From NCBI GenBank assembly GCA_002694465.1, contig NZMG01000043.1, positions 1 to 64,000 on the forward strand: 64,000 nucleotides of DNA, written 5' to 3'. Position 1 is the stretch's first letter. The number at the start of each line of letters is the position of its first letter. Position numbers and translations under genes: made by a program. Origin of the DNA: Flavobacteriaceae bacterium. GTDB taxonomy: Bacteria > Bacteroidota > Bacteroidia > Flavobacteriales > Flavobacteriaceae. A model generated the notes under the pieces. The model was not told where the DNA came from. It was given only the letters and a program-made list of their open reading frames with translations, and did no database searches. Shown here piece after piece: positions 1 to 10,080 of this stretch.

Positions 1-1105
1 CATCTAAGGTCTGGATTGGGTCTTCCTCACACTCCGTAATATCCCCCGTGCTGATCGGAGCATCCGCTGCAGGGTTGATCGTTAAGGTAACGGCGGTTCT
101 AGTAAGTGAGCTACAACCACCAATAGTAACTGTTGCCTCTGCCCAATAGGTAATACTTCCAAGTTGATTCCATATAGGGCTTGCAACGACATTGCCGCCC
201 GTGGCAGCATCGTACCAAGTTATAGTTTGACCTGCTGGAACAGTTGCAGTTGCAGTTAAAGTTTGAATTGGATTTTCTTCACACTCGGTTTGATCTCCTC
301 CACTAACAGGAGCACTAGGAGTTACACAACAAGACTGGACATCAATAACATTAGAATGGCTATCGCTATTTGCTGGGACATCACTATCAGTTACAATTAC
401 TGTTACAGTTCTAACCCCAGTAGAATTATATGAAACAATATGCGGTCCAGGGCCTACAGCAGTTCCTGGGCTAGCGCCCAATCCAAAATTCCAAGTATAG
501 CTATAAGGTGTGTCTCCTCCAGTTGCAGTTCCAGTAAAAGTAAATTGCTCAAAAGCGTTTCCAGGGACACAATTAGAAGTACTTGAAAAATTGGCTACTA
601 ATGGAGCATCAACAACAATGGGAGGTAATTTTTTACATTTGGGTGTGTTACAAATTGTACAAGTACCGCTGGGTGAGTTATTCACATTCCAACTAAAAAC
701 AGTGTTATTTACAGACAAAGTTTCTCCACAAGTATATGTTATGGAAGTTATTTGAACACTATGAGGGTTTCCAGCACTGCCATAATCTCCTATACATGTA
801 TCAAAAGTAGAATCATATATTCCATCAATAAATAAATCTCCATATACATTAATATCATACCTATTAGTAGCATTAACATTAAAAACTGCATATATATAAG
901 CTACAACAGGGTCTCCTGGTGTACAACTGGTAGATAATGGATTACCATTAACATCTCCAACAAAATAACTTACATCTTGTATATCTTGCGAAGTACAATT
1001 TGCCCCAGGGCATGGATCCCCAGGCATCGTTTGACCAAATATTGAGGAAATTGAAAAAAACAATAAAATAAAAATTGTTCTTTTTAAAAAGGTAAATTTC
1101 TTCAT
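1..1105 (-). CDS. Large secreted surface protein with PKD and Ig-like repeats, 3' end beyond the window
   Basis: The frame opens with ATG at 1105 and runs without a stop to the window edge, so only about 368 N-terminal residues are seen. Residues 1-25 form a signal peptide (MKKF..., hydrophobic core, cleavage near FGQ). Residues about 165-262 resemble a PKD domain, with the YTWNFG core and a terminal TVTVIVTD strand. From about 265 an Ig-like repeat of the kind common in Bacteroidota adhesins starts (TECEENPIQTLTAT, then TWYDAATGG), and a second copy begins at the edge (ITECEEDPIQTL). Such proteins are usually very long and exported by T9SS, but the C-terminus that would prove this is missing. 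A TATATTTG promoter element lies 144 bp upstream of the start. Binding function is unknown. Confidence 0.85.
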   Translation of the reverse strand, partial: MKKFTFLKRTIFILLFFSISSIFGQTMPGDPCPGANCTSQDIQDVSYFVGDVNGNPLSTSCTPGDPVVAYIYAVFNVNATNRYDINVYGDLFIDGIYDSTFDTCIGDYGSAGNPHSVQITSITYTCGETLSVNNTVFSWNVNNSPSGTCTICNTPKCKKLPPIVVDAPLVANFSSTSNCVPGNAFEQFTFTGTATGGDTPYSYTWNFGLGASPGTAVGPGPHIVSYNSTGVRTVTVIVTDSDVPANSDSHSNVIDVQSCCVTPSAPVSGGDQTECEENPIQTLTATATVPAGQTITWYDAATGGNVVASPIWNQLGSITYWAEATVTIGGCSSLTRTAVTLTINPAADAPISTGDITECEEDPIQTLD

Positions 1106-1248
1106 AATATTATATGTTATAACTCCTAATTATTAAAATTCAATTTATTAAGTACATTACAAATGCAATTAATATTGATAGAATAGAGGTAGATTAAAAT
1201 CGTAGACTGAAGGGCACATTCCACTAATAAGATAGCATTATCTTATAC

Positions 1249-1256
1249 CAAATATA
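1249..1256 (-). promoter_or_regulatory. Predicted -7 promoter element of the PKD/Ig surface-protein gene
   Basis: The minus strand reads TATATTTG, a perfect match to the Bacteroidota -7 consensus TAnnTTTG. It is about 144 nt upstream of the ATG at 1105, implying a long 5' leader. The TAGG-N6-CCTA dyad sits two bases upstream of it. Confidence 0.5.
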
Positions 1257-1258
1257 CG

Positions 1259-1272
1259 TAGGAAAAAACCTA
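1259..1272. promoter_or_regulatory. TAGG-N6-CCTA inverted repeat, possible operator
   Basis: The sequence is TAGGAAAAAACCTA, a dyad with a six-base A-tract centre. It lies directly upstream of a -7 element. Related AGG-N6-CCT sites occur at 5099-5110 and in the 62628-62693 repeat array, each before a surface-protein gene. The binding factor is unknown. Confidence 0.35.
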
Positions 1273-1372
1273 AGCGTTTTACAAAATCTCAACAATTAGT
1301 TGAATTGTAAAAAAAACTCGTTGAACTACATAAAATAGCCTGCTTTTTATTCCTTTTTTGTAGGAAAATATG

Positions 1373-1390
1373 ATACGTGTTTACACGTAT
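1373..1390. promoter_or_regulatory. 18-bp interrupted palindrome, possible operator
   Basis: The sequence is ATACGTGT-TT-ACACGTAT: two perfect 8-base arms with a 2-base spacer. This is the geometry of a binding site for a dimeric helix-turn-helix regulator. It lies about 270 bp upstream of the surface-protein start and about 125 bp upstream of prfC, so its target is uncertain. Confidence 0.35.
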
Positions 1391-1486
1391 ATGTCTTATT
1401 TTATTGGATTTACATTCAAAACAATTTGTCAGAAAACATTTATCATCATTAACTCAAATTCACTTTAATTAGCTCTCTATAAAGTG

Positions 1487-1494
1487 TATATTTG
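1487..1494 (+). promoter_or_regulatory. Predicted -7 promoter element of prfC
   Basis: The plus strand reads TATATTTG, matching TAnnTTTG, 22 nt before the prfC ATG. No clear -33 TTTG is present at the ideal spacing. The implied 5' leader is short and lacks a Shine-Dalgarno sequence, as is normal in Flavobacteriia. Confidence 0.55.
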
Positions 1495-1516
1495 CACCTA
1501 ATTATTCAATAGAAAT

Positions 1517-3115
1517 ATGTCTTTATTAAAAGAAATTCAACGAAGAAAAACCTTCGGAATTATCTCCCACCCAGATGCCGGAAAAACAACATTAACCGAA
1601 AAATTATTATTGTTTGGAGGAGCAATTCAAGAGGCTGGAGCCGTAAAAAGTAATAAGATAAAAAAGGGAGCTACAAGTGATTTTATGGAGATTGAACGCC
1701 AAAGGGGAATTTCCGTAGCAACTTCCGTATTGGCATTTGAATATGAAGGAATTAAAATCAATATTCTGGATACTCCTGGGCATAAAGATTTTGCAGAAGA
1801 TACATTCCGTACACTTACAGCTGTGGATAGTGTTATTGTGGTAATAGACGTTGCCAAAGGGGTTGAGGAACAAACAGAAAAACTTGTTGAAGTTTGTAGA
1901 ATGCGTAATATCCCTATGATAGTTTTTATCAATAAATTGGATAGAGAAGGAAAAGACGCCTTTGAACTTTTGGATGAAATTGAACAAAAATTAAACCTGC
2001 GTGTAACACCTCTTTCCTTTCCTATTGGAATGGGATATGATTTTAAAGGGATTTATAATATTTGGGAAAAGAATGTCAATTTATTTAGCGGGGATAGCCG
2101 AAAAAATATTGAAGAAACAATTGAAATTAAAGACATTTCCTCAAATGAGTTGGATAAATTAATAGGCGAAAAGGCCGCCGAAAACCTTCGGAGTGAATTA
2201 GAATTAGTTTATGAAGTGTATCCAGATTTTGATCTACAGGAATATCTTAGTGGAACTCTTCAACCTGTATTTTTTGGTTCAGCCTTAAATAATTTTGGGG
2301 TGCGAGAGCTACTCGATTGCTTTATTGAAATTGCTCCAAAACCACGACCTAAAGAAAGTGATACTCGATTAGTAAAACCTGAAGAAAAAGAATTTTCGGG
2401 ATTTGTATTTAAAATTCACGCCAACATGGATCCTAAACATAGAGACAGATTGGCGTTTGTAAAAATTGTTTCGGGAACTTTTGAAAGAAACACAGCTTAC
2501 TTACATGTTCGTAATGGAAAAAAACTAAAATTTTCTAGCCCCAATGCCTTTTTTGCTGATAAAAAAGAAATTGTGGATGTCTCCTATCCTGGTGATATTG
2601 TAGGGCTTCACGATACGGGGAATTTCAAAATAGGAGATACTTTAACTGAAGGTGAAGAAATGCGCTATAAAGGTATTCCTAGCTTTTCTCCAGAGCATTT
2701 TAAATATATTAATAATGCGGACCCCATGAAAAGCAAACAATTGGAAAAAGGGGTGGACCAATTAATGGATGAAGGAGTTGCTCAATTATTTATTTTAGAG
2801 CTTAACGGAAGAAAAGTAATTGGGACCGTTGGAGCGCTTCAGTTTGAAGTCATTCAATATCGGCTAGAACATGAATATGGGGCTAAATGTTCTTATGAGA
2901 ACCTGAATGTACATAAAGCTTGCTGGGTTGAACCTCAAGATGTAAAAGGTGCGGAATTTGCAGATTTTAAGCGAGTGAAATCAAAGTTTTTAGCTAAGGA
3001 TAAAAGAGGTCAATTGGTGTTTTTTGCAGATAGTGCATTTACATTACAAATGACACAACAGAAATATCCTAATATTAAATTTCACTTTGTTAGTGAATTT
3101 GAAAAAATTCAATAA
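1517..3115 (+). CDS. prfC: Peptide chain release factor 3 (RF3)
   Basis: This GTPase of the translation-factor family removes RF1 or RF2 from the ribosome after peptide release. The GTPase motifs are plain: P-loop SHPDAGKTT at residues 17-25, RGIS at 63-66, DTPGH at 85-89 and NKLD at 139-142. The early [16 protein letters not shown] and the [13 protein letters not shown] segment are specific to RF3 rather than EF-G. At 532 aa it has the usual RF3 length. It is monocistronic, with its own -7 element just upstream, and converges on the next minus-strand gene with 14 bp between stop codons. Confidence 0.97.
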   Translation: MSLLKEIQRRKTFGIISHPDAGKTTLTEKLLLFGGAIQEAGAVKSNKIKKGATSDFMEIERQRGISVATSVLAFEYEGIKINILDTPGHKDFAEDTFRTLTAVDSVIVVIDVAKGVEEQTEKLVEVCRMRNIPMIVFINKLDREGKDAFELLDEIEQKLNLRVTPLSFPIGMGYDFKGIYNIWEKNVNLFSGDSRKNIEETIEIKDISSNELDKLIGEKAAENLRSELELVYEVYPDFDLQEYLSGTLQPVFFGSALNNFGVRELLDCFIEIAPKPRPKESDTRLVKPEEKEFSGFVFKIHANMDPKHRDRLAFVKIVSGTFERNTAYLHVRNGKKLKFSSPNAFFADKKEIVDVSYPGDIVGLHDTGNFKIGDTLTEGEEMRYKGIPSFSPEHFKYINNADPMKSKQLEKGVDQLMDEGVAQLFILELNGRKVIGTVGALQFEVIQYRLEHEYGAKCSYENLNVHKACWVEPQDVKGAEFADFKRVKSKFLAKDKRGQLVFFADSAFTLQMTQQKYPNIKFHFVSEFEKIQ

Positions 3116-3129
3116 CTATCGCTAATTTT

Positions 3130-3834
3130 TTATAAATAAATAGCCTGAATATCAATTCTATCTAAATCTCCAAAGGTTGCTCTAAAAGCAGCATCTGCTG
3201 TTAAATCACCTCCATACACAGCGCCATTTAAATGGACACTATACGTTCCCGCTTCCAATGAAATTGTTGTAGATCGTGAATTATAAACATAACCTGTAGC
3301 AGTATCACAATTTGAATTTGAATATACAGAACTTGTCATTCCATACGCTTTTGAAGTGTCTGCCGTTGTACCATTTCCTATGTAAAAATAGTTATGTGCA
3401 ATTTTAGCTCTTCCATCATCTATTTTAGAGACGCCATCATATCCTTCATAATCTATAGAAATGTAATAAGTGATAACAACTAAAGCTCTTTGAGTTAAGG
3501 TAAAATTCTTTTGGTATAGCTCGGCAGAATTTAGCCCCGAATTGGCGGTGGTCTGTACCACTACAGGTGAAGATATCCCAGATTCCGAAATAACTTCTCC
3601 AGATAAATTACCCAATGAAAGGTTTCCATCGGCATCCACCATAACATTGTATTGGGCGGTTCCTCCAAGGTTCTTATTATTGTTTTCACTATTGAGTCCG
3701 TCTACACGAATAGTACTCGTGCTCCCAGCAATATGCAAAGATTCTTGGGGATTGGTAGTTCCAATTCCAACTTGCGCACTCGCTGTTAACACTGCAAAAA
3801 TATTAAGTAAGATAAGCGTAATTTTATTTTTCAT
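3130..3834 (-). CDS. Secreted surface protein of the QVGIGTTNP type
   Basis: The 234-aa protein starts with a signal peptide (about residues 1-20, ending TASAQ) followed by QVGIGTTNPQESLHIAG. That motif opens many flavobacterial cell-surface and tail-fibre-like proteins. The rest is a Ser/Thr/Gly/Asn-rich domain predicted to be beta-stranded, and I recognise no family in it. It lies 33 bp downstream of the 381-aa secreted protein on the same strand, so the two probably form one transcription unit driven from the promoter near 5085. Function is unknown; a structural or adhesive surface role is inferred only. Confidence 0.8.
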   Translation of the reverse strand: MKNKITLILLNIFAVLTASAQVGIGTTNPQESLHIAGSTSTIRVDGLNSENNNKNLGGTAQYNVMVDADGNLSLGNLSGEVISESGISSPVVVQTTANSGLNSAELYQKNFTLTQRALVVITYYISIDYEGYDGVSKIDDGRAKIAHNYFYIGNGTTADTSKAYGMTSSVYSNSNCDTATGYVYNSRSTTISLEAGTYSVHLNGAVYGGDLTADAAFRATFGDLDRIDIQAIYL

Positions 3835-3867
3835 AATTGAGTGATTTATAAAAATTTCAATCTATAA

Positions 3868-5013
3868 TTAGTTTTGTAATAATGGTCCATTTGCATTTCC
3901 ACTAGAACAGGTACAATATTCATCAGACCAAGAAACATAGGAAATGGTTACTGTATTTGTATCACAGGTTCCTGAATTAGGGAAGGGTAAACAAACCTCA
4001 TATTCAAAAACAACATCGCCTAAAAATCCCGTTTCAGGATTGTAAGAATAACTTCCATCTGAATTAAATGTAAAATCTTGACCTGCCGGCGTAGGCCCTG
4101 AAACTAATGAAAAAGTAGAACCTGCAGGAATGCTATTGGTAACTACAGAACCATCAAATTGAGTGTCCAAACAAGCTTTTTCATTTATGGCTTGTGCATA
4201 CTTTTGAACAACAAATACTTTACCATCGGCGTGGTCGAGAGTAGCTCCCACTAGTTCAACTTTAGTTATAACAGATCCTGTTGGAGCTAAATCGTCTAAT
4301 TTAAATATGGCTATACCTATGGTTCCGTTATTTTCTTGAACCCTTCCAGAATTCCAATAATCTACTCCTGCCGGTGGAGCGTTAAATAATGGACCCCATT
4401 GAGTTGAATTTGCTCTCACAAACGTATCTCCTAAAAATTGCTCTGGACCTCCACCACTTGGAGTACCATATACGGCAATATAATAACAGTTATTTGCATT
4501 CCTTTCTGAGACTGCTAATAGTCCCCCTTCATTTGAAGGAATCCCAGGATTAAAATAAAGTGTTTGTAACTGGGCATCGGTAGTTGCAACGGCATTAAAA
4601 TCACCACAAATGTCACGTCCATTTGGATTTGCTACGAAATAATGATTCAAATTTTTATCCTGATATGCCGCCTGAGCGTGTAAATTCCAGGTTGGATTTG
4701 AACTATTATTATTTACTACCACTCCATTCAAATAGATATTATTTGTGGAATGTCCCGCTGGACCCACCCTGGTCATCTCATAAGAAGTAGGGGCCGCAAA
4801 GGCTTCAAAAACCTCTCCGTCTATAGTAATGGATTTAATAGTAGCAGGATTGCTAGGTATTGTTTGTACATCTTCCCATTGAAAGGTCACGCCTGTTTGA
4901 ACAGATGGTGCTTGGGTTTGTCCATAATGTTTTCCACTAAGTAGAAAAATTAAGGCAATCGAAAGTATGTATATAAGCCTTTGGGAAAGACCTTTAGGTA
5001 CTGTAGGATTCAT
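3868..5013 (-). CDS. Secreted protein with a C-terminal cadherin/VCBS-like beta domain
   Basis: This 381-aa protein has an N-terminal signal segment (hydrophobic stretch about residues 12-30, then HYGQ). Residues 35-270 are an uncharacterised Asn/Gly-rich domain. Residues about 285-345 read SIPAGSTFSLVSGPTPAGQ and SDGSYSYNPETGFLGDV, which matches the repeating cadherin-like/Ig_3 domain of bacterial surface proteins (SDGSYSYTPxxGFxG pattern). No T9SS tail follows; the protein ends shortly after a Cys-containing segment. It is the first gene of a probable two-gene surface-protein operon. The first methionine is used because a -7 element lies 67 bp upstream. Confidence 0.8.
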   Translation of the reverse strand: MNPTVPKGLSQRLIYILSIALIFLLSGKHYGQTQAPSVQTGVTFQWEDVQTIPSNPATIKSITIDGEVFEAFAAPTSYEMTRVGPAGHSTNNIYLNGVVVNNNSSNPTWNLHAQAAYQDKNLNHYFVANPNGRDICGDFNAVATTDAQLQTLYFNPGIPSNEGGLLAVSERNANNCYYIAVYGTPSGGGPEQFLGDTFVRANSTQWGPLFNAPPAGVDYWNSGRVQENNGTIGIAIFKLDDLAPTGSVITKVELVGATLDHADGKVFVVQKYAQAINEKACLDTQFDGSVVTNSIPAGSTFSLVSGPTPAGQDFTFNSDGSYSYNPETGFLGDVVFEYEVCLPFPNSGTCDTNTVTISYVSWSDEYCTCSSGNANGPLLQN

Positions 5014-5079
5014 AAGTTCAATTTGGGTATGAAAACAAGAATTAATTAAAAAATTAACGGGGGCTCTTGTTTTACTTTA

Positions 5080-5087
5080 CAAATATA
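5080..5087 (-). promoter_or_regulatory. Predicted -7 element of the secreted-protein pair
   Basis: The minus strand reads TATATTTG, a perfect TAnnTTTG match, 67 nt upstream of the ATG at 5013. The AGG-N6-CCT dyad at 5099-5110 falls near the expected -33 region of this promoter. Confidence 0.5.
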
Positions 5088-5098
5088 AACACATGTTG

Positions 5099-5110
5099 AG
5101 GTATTTTCCT
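5099..5110. promoter_or_regulatory. AGG-TATTTT-CCT dyad, possible operator
   Basis: The 12-mer has the same AGG-N6-CCT layout with an all-A/T centre as the sites at 1260-1271 and in the repeat array at 62628-62693. It overlaps the expected -33 position of the 5080-5087 promoter, where a bound protein could block or recruit polymerase. The factor is unknown. Confidence 0.35.
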
Positions 5111-5281
5111 ACACGCTGTATCGTATATTCGTTATGAGGCAAAATAAAATCGTTTAAGTGCATAAAATTGTGATTTTTACGTACTTAAATTTTCAAATTT
5201 TAAGGGTAATGGAAAGGAAATTGGAAAATTGGTTGGGTTAAATACACTATAAAAATGATGGTAATTTCAATCAAAACAAAT

Positions 5282-5313
5282 AAAAAAACCTTCAAATAAC
5301 TATTTGAAGGTTT
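5282..5313 (-). terminator. Intrinsic terminator of the tuf-rpoBC-DUF3467 unit
   Basis: Perfect arms AAACCTTCAAATA (5286-5298) and TATTTGAAGGTTT (5301-5313) form a hairpin. On the minus strand it is followed by a run of T from the complement of 5282-5288. It begins 5 nt past the DUF3467 stop codon. Confidence 0.85.
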
Positions 5314-5318
5314 ACTTT

Positions 5319-5636
5319 TTAAGCTTCTCCTGTAGGCCCAAAATTAATAGGCATAGGAGGCTGTTGATAGTCCTTTATTTCGCCGTGAGCATTTTCAAAC
5401 CTCGCAACATTGTCACTTAATGCTTTTAAAAATCGCTTTGCATGTTGCGGAGTAAGAACGATTCTAGATTTTACTTTACTCTTAGGCACCCCTGGCATGA
5501 TAGTGACAAAATCTATTACAAATTCAGATTGAGAATGATTTATGATAGCGAGGTTACTGTAAATTCCCTGTGCCACAGTTTCGTCTAGTTCTATATTAAT
5601 CTGTCCCTTTTTAGGTTGCTTTTTATCTTCTGCCAT
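5319..5636 (-). CDS. DUF3467 family protein downstream of rpoC
   Basis: The 105-aa protein matches the DUF3467 family by its core: an N-terminal INIELDE segment, GIYSNLAIINHSQSEFVIDF, then MPG and SRIVLTPQHAKRFLKAL. Members are small cytoplasmic proteins found next to rpoC in many Bacteroidota. Their role is not known, though the position suggests a link with transcription. It is the last gene of the ribosomal-protein/RNA-polymerase unit, 57 bp after rpoC, separated from it by a strong 12-bp hairpin and followed at once by the terminator. Confidence 0.9.
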   Translation of the reverse strand: MAEDKKQPKKGQINIELDETVAQGIYSNLAIINHSQSEFVIDFVTIMPGVPKSKVKSRIVLTPQHAKRFLKALSDNVARFENAHGEIKDYQQPPMPINFGPTGEA

Positions 5637-5654
5637 AATGATTCTGTTTTAAAC

Positions 5655-5682
5655 AATTTGCGCTCCTTTCGGAGCGCAAATT
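5655..5682 (-). other. Intercistronic hairpin between rpoC and the DUF3467 gene
   Basis: Arms AATTTGCGCTCC (5655-5666) and GGAGCGCAAATT (5671-5682) pair perfectly over 12 bp. On the minus-strand RNA the loop is GAAA, a stable GNRA tetraloop closed by C-G. No good T-run follows, so it is more likely an mRNA-stabilising, processing or partial-attenuation element than a full terminator. Confidence 0.6.
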
Positions 5683-5693
5683 TCAATAATATA

Positions 5694-8600
5694 TTAATTG
5701 TAATTTACTTCTTGTTTGGCTTTGGTCATTTCTTCAAATTCCTCCTTAGAGCCAACAATAATTGTGTCATATCTTCTCATACCGGTTCCGGCTGGGATTC
5801 TGTGACCTACAATTACGTTTTCTTTTAATCCTTCTAAAGTATCCACTTTTCCGTTTACTGCTGCTTCATTAAGTACTTTAGTAGTTTCCTGGAATGAGGC
5901 TGCAGAAATAAACGATTTCGTTTGTAATGAAGCTCTTGTAATACCTTGTAAGATTGGTGTTGCCGTAGCAGGAACCGCATCACGCGCTTCAACTAAAGCT
6001 TTATCCTCTCTTTTTAGAATAGAGTTTTCATCTCTCAACTCACGTGAAGAAATAATTTGTCCTTCTTTAAGGTTTTCAGAATCTCCAGCATTTTCAACTA
6101 CCTTCATTCCAAAAATCTTATCGTTTTCTTCAATGAAATCGTCTTTATGAACTAATTGATCCTCTAAGAATAACGTATCGCCCGTATCTACAATTCGAAC
6201 TTTACGCATCATCTGGCGAACCACTACTTCAAAGTGCTTATCATTAATCTTCACCCCTTGTAAACGATATACTTCCTGAACCTCGTTTACCAAGTACTGT
6301 TGTACAGCAGATGGTCCTTTAATGTTCAAAATATCATCTGGAGTTACAGAACCGTCAGACAACGGCATCCCTGCACGCACATAATCGTTCTCCTGAACTA
6401 GGATTTGGTTTGATAATTTCACCAAGTATTTCTTAATTTCTCCTAGTTTAGACTCTACGATAATTTCACGGTTACCACGCTTAATCTTTCCGAAGGAAAC
6501 GACACCATCAATTTCACTTACTACAGCTGGGTTTGAAGGGTTACGAGCTTCAAACAACTCTGTAACTCTTGGAAGACCCCCTGTAATATCTCCTGCTTTT
6601 GCAGATTTACGAGGTATTTTCACTAGAATCTTACCTACCTTAATTTTATCGTTATCATCCACCATTAAGTGAGCTCCTACAGGTAAGTTATATGATCTTA
6701 TAACCTCTCCTTTAGAATCTAAAATTTGAAGGGTTGGTATTTTCTTTTTATCTCTAGATTCTGAAATTACTTTTTCCTGGAAACCAGTTTGTTCATCAAT
6801 TTCAACCTGATAAGTAACTCCTTGCTCTATGTTATCGTACTTAATTTTTCCAGCAAATTCTGAAATAATTACTCCGTTATAAGGATCCCAAGAACATACA
6901 ACATCTCCTCTTTTAACTTTTTGACCATCTTTAACAAAAATAGAAGAACCGTAAGGTATATTATTGGTACTTAAGGTAATTCCTGTTTCAACATCTACTA
7001 ATTTAGCTTCAGAGGTTCTAGAAATTACGATATCAATTGGCTTTCCTTCGTTATCTTCTCCTTTTACAGTTTTAAGGTCTTCAATTTCTACACGACCATC
7101 AAACTTAACAGTTAATTTGTTTTCTTCAGAAATGTTACCCGCAATACCTCCCACGTGGAATGTACGAAGTGTTAACTGAGTTCCTGGTTCACCAATAGAT
7201 TGTGCAGCAACTACTCCTACGGCTTCACCTCTTTGAACCATTTTATTGGTAGCAAGGTTTCTTCCATAGCATTGTGCACAGATTCCTTTTTTGGCTTCAC
7301 AAGTTAATGCTGAACGAACTTCAACAGATTCAATTGGAGAGTTTTCAATCTTATCTGCAATGACATCTGAAATATGTCCACCTGAAGCAACATATAGTTC
7401 CTTGGTTAATGGGTCATAAACATCATTTAATGAAGTTCTACCTTTAATTCTCTCGGCAAGTGTTTCTACTACTTCTTCATTCTTCTTTAATGGCATTACT
7501 TCAATTCCTCGAAGTGTTCCACAATCTTCGGTATTGATAATAACATCCTGAGAAACATCTACCAAACGACGCGTTAAGTATCCAGCATCGGCAGTTTTAA
7601 GAGCCGTATCTGCAAGTCCTTTACGCGCACCGTGTGTAGAAATAAAGTATTCTAAAATTGAAAGTCCTTCCTTAAAATTAGAAAGAATTGGGTTTTCAAT
7701 AATTTCACCACCACCAGAGCTAGATTTTTTAGGTTTCGCCATTAATCCACGCATACCTGTTAACTGACGGATTTGCTCTTTTGAACCCCTCGCACCAGAA
7801 TCAAGCATCATATATACCGAGTTAAACCCTTGTTGGTCTTCACGAATACGTTTCATAGATAGCTCAGTCAATTCGGCATTGGTAGCTGTCCAAATATCAA
7901 TTACCTGATTATAACGTTCGTTATTGGTAATTAATCCCATATTATAGTTGGCAATAATTCCATCTACCTGGGTATTGGCAGAGTCAATCATACTCTGCTT
8001 TTCAGCTGGGATAATGATATCACCTAAACTGAATGACAATCCACCTTCAAATGCAAACTTATATCCTAAGTTTTTAATTTGATCTAAGAATTCGGCCGTT
8101 TTAGGCACCGATGTAACCGATAAAATATTACCAATAATATCACGAAGTGATTTCTTAGTTAATACCTCATTTATAAATCCTGCTTCCTCTGGCACACTAT
8201 CGTTAAAGATAATTCTACCAATGGTAGTTGTTATAATTTTTGTGACTAATTCACCTTCTTCATTAAGGTCTTTAGTTCTTACTTTTACTTCGGCATTAAG
8301 CTCTACTTTCTTTTCATTGTAAGCAATAAATGCCTCTTCTGGCGAGTAGAACGTTAAGCCTTCTCCTTTTACTTTGTACTCTTCTGTAGATTTACGAAGT
8401 TTGGTCATATAATAAAGACCCAACACCATATCTTGAGAAGGAACCGCTACTGGAGAACCGTTGGCCGGATTCAAGATATTATGAGAAGCCAACATTAATA
8501 ATTGTGCTTCCAAAATTGCTTCTGGCCCTAATGGAAGGTGCACTGCCATTTGATCCCCATCAAAATCCGCGTTAAACGCAGTACATACCAATGGGTGCAA

Positions 8601-9992
8601 TTGGATTGCTTTTCCTTCAATTAATTTAGGCTGGAATGCTTGAATACCTAATCGGTGAAGTGTAGGAGCACGGTTTAGCAATACTGGATGTCCTTTAAGA
8701 ACGTTTTCCAAAATATCCCAAACGACAGGCTCTTTTTTATCTATAATCTTTTTAGCAGACTTTACTGTTTTTACAATACCTCTTTCAATTAATTTTCTAA
8801 TAACAAAAGGCTTGTATAGCTCGGCAGCCATATCTTTAGGAATACCGCACTCAAATAATTTTAATTCAGGTCCAACAACAATTACCGAACGAGCTGAATA
8901 ATCCACACGCTTTCCAAGTAGGTTTTGACGGAAACGTCCTTGTTTACCTTTCAATGAATCTGAAAGTGATTTTAGTGGACGGTTGCTATCTGTTTTTACT
9001 GCTGAAGATTTACGAGTATTGTCAAATAATGAATCTACCGATTCCTGAAGCATACGTTTCTCATTACGTAAAATTACTTCAGGAGCTTTAATTTCCATCA
9101 ATCGCTTTAAACGATTGTTTCTTATAATTACTCGACGATATAAATCATTTAAATCTGAAGTAGCAAAACGACCTCCATCTAGCGGCACCAAAGGACGTAA
9201 TTCTGGTGGAATTACTGGGACAACTTTCATAATCATCCACTCTGGTTTATTCTCTCTGTTTTTTGCTGCTTCACGAAACGCTTCAACCACCTGAAGCCTT
9301 TTTAAAGCTTCTGTTTTACGTTGTTTTGAAGTTTCGTGGTTTGCTTTGTGACGCAATTCGAAAGATAATTTATCTAAATCGATACGATTCAAAAGCTCGA
9401 TAAGACATTCAGCACCCATTTTAGCAATAAACTTGTTAGGATCTGTATCGTCTAAATATAAATTCTCTTGAGGAAGTGAATCTAAAATATTTAGGTACTC
9501 TTCTTCCGTTAGGAAATCTAACTTTTGAACTGGCTCTCCTTCTTCATTCTTCGCAATACCTGGCTGAATTACCACATATCTTTCGTAGTAAATAATCATA
9601 TCCAATTTCTTGGATGGTAAACCTAATAGGTACCCTATTTTATTTGGAAGTGAACGGAAATACCAAATATGTGCAACTGGCACTACTAGGTTGATGTGTC
9701 CAACACGGTCACGACGTACTTTCTTTTCAGTAACTTCTACACCACAACGGTCACAAACAATACCTTTATATCGAATCCTTTTATATTTACCACAGGCACA
9801 TTCGTAGTCCTTTACAGGACCAAAAATACGCTCACAGAAAAGACCGTCTCGCTCTGGTTTGTGCGTACGGTAGTTAATAGTTTCTGGTTTTAAAACCTCT
9901 CCACGAGATTCTGCCAAAATAGCCTCTGGAGAAGCTAAACCAATTGAAATCTTGTCAAATTTCTGTACTGTGTTTTCTTTATTTCTTGACAT
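5694..9992 (-). CDS. rpoC: DNA-directed RNA polymerase subunit beta'
   Basis: This is the 1432-aa catalytic beta' subunit. The N-terminal zinc finger is visible as C65, C67, C80 and C83 (CACG...CDRCG). The active-site Mg-binding loop NADFDGDQM spans residues 474-482. The second zinc site (CGTLRG ... [13 protein letters not shown]) is also present, as are the bridge-helix/trigger-loop landmarks THGARKG and [16 protein letters not shown]. The length fits Bacteroidota RpoC. It lies 88 bp downstream of rpoB on the same strand, with a palindromic hairpin in the gap. Confidence 0.99.
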   Translation of the reverse strand: MSRNKENTVQKFDKISIGLASPEAILAESRGEVLKPETINYRTHKPERDGLFCERIFGPVKDYECACGKYKRIRYKGIVCDRCGVEVTEKKVRRDRVGHINLVVPVAHIWYFRSLPNKIGYLLGLPSKKLDMIIYYERYVVIQPGIAKNEEGEPVQKLDFLTEEEYLNILDSLPQENLYLDDTDPNKFIAKMGAECLIELLNRIDLDKLSFELRHKANHETSKQRKTEALKRLQVVEAFREAAKNRENKPEWMIMKVVPVIPPELRPLVPLDGGRFATSDLNDLYRRVIIRNNRLKRLMEIKAPEVILRNEKRMLQESVDSLFDNTRKSSAVKTDSNRPLKSLSDSLKGKQGRFRQNLLGKRVDYSARSVIVVGPELKLFECGIPKDMAAELYKPFVIRKLIERGIVKTVKSAKKIIDKKEPVVWDILENVLKGHPVLLNRAPTLHRLGIQAFQPKLIEGKAIQLHPLVCTAFNADFDGDQMAVHLPLGPEAILEAQLLMLASHNILNPANGSPVAVPSQDMVLGLYYMTKLRKSTEEYKVKGEGLTFYSPEEAFIAYNEKKVELNAEVKVRTKDLNEEGELVTKIITTTIGRIIFNDSVPEEAGFINEVLTKKSLRDIIGNILSVTSVPKTAEFLDQIKNLGYKFAFEGGLSFSLGDIIIPAEKQSMIDSANTQVDGIIANYNMGLITNNERYNQVIDIWTATNAELTELSMKRIREDQQGFNSVYMMLDSGARGSKEQIRQLTGMRGLMAKPKKSSSGGGEIIENPILSNFKEGLSILEYFISTHGARKGLADTALKTADAGYLTRRLVDVSQDVIINTEDCGTLRGIEVMPLKKNEEVVETLAERIKGRTSLNDVYDPLTKELYVASGGHISDVIADKIENSPIESVEVRSALTCEAKKGICAQCYGRNLATNKMVQRGEAVGVVAAQSIGEPGTQLTLRTFHVGGIAGNISEENKLTVKFDGRVEIEDLKTVKGEDNEGKPIDIVISRTSEAKLVDVETGITLSTNNIPYGSSIFVKDGQKVKRGDVVCSWDPYNGVIISEFAGKIKYDNIEQGVTYQVEIDEQTGFQEKVISESRDKKKIPTLQILDSKGEVIRSYNLPVGAHLMVDDNDKIKVGKILVKIPRKSAKAGDITGGLPRVTELFEARNPSNPAVVSEIDGVVSFGKIKRGNREIIVESKLGEIKKYLVKLSNQILVQENDYVRAGMPLSDGSVTPDDILNIKGPSAVQQYLVNEVQEVYRLQGVKINDKHFEVVVRQMMRKVRIVDTGDTLFLEDQLVHKDDFIEENDKIFGMKVVENAGDSENLKEGQIISSRELRDENSILKREDKALVEARDAVPATATPILQGITRASLQTKSFISAASFQETTKVLNEAAVNGKVDTLEGLKENVIVGHRIPAGTGMRRYDTIIVGSKEEFEEMTKAKQEVNYN

Positions 9993-10059
9993 AATGCTGA
10001 AAATATTCTTTAAATTTTTGAAACGGGATTTTTAACTATCCCAAACCCGAATGGAAGAG

Positions 10060-10075
10060 TCCCGCCTAGGCGGGA
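10060..10075. repeat. 16-bp perfect palindrome between rpoB and rpoC
   Basis: The sequence TCCCGCCTAGGCGGGA is fully self-complementary and much more GC-rich than its surroundings. As RNA it can form a 6-bp stem with a CTAG loop. It lies 5 bp after the rpoB stop and may mark mRNA processing or a short dispersed repeat; no second copy was noticed in this window. Confidence 0.5.
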
Positions 10076-10080
10076 TTTTC

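Larger units (their letters stand above)
1106..1516. other. 411-bp divergent intergenic region between the surface-protein gene and prfC
   Basis: No gene is supported here. The region holds a minus-strand -7 element for the surface protein (1249-1256), a plus-strand -7 element for prfC (1487-1494), an inverted repeat TAGG-N6-CCTA (1259-1272), a related half motif (1361-1374) and an 18-bp interrupted palindrome (1373-1390). The length and number of dyads suggest regulation of the surface-protein gene, but this is inference. Confidence 0.6.
5014..5318. other. 305-bp intergenic region with promoter, AGG-N6-CCT site and terminator
   Basis: No coding sequence is evident. The left part carries the promoter of the secreted-protein pair (-7 at 5080-5087) and an AGG-TATTTT-CCT dyad (5099-5110). 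The right end holds the terminator of the tuf-rpoBC-DUF3467 unit (5282-5313). The middle (about 5115-5280) is featureless AT-rich sequence to my eye. Confidence 0.6.
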
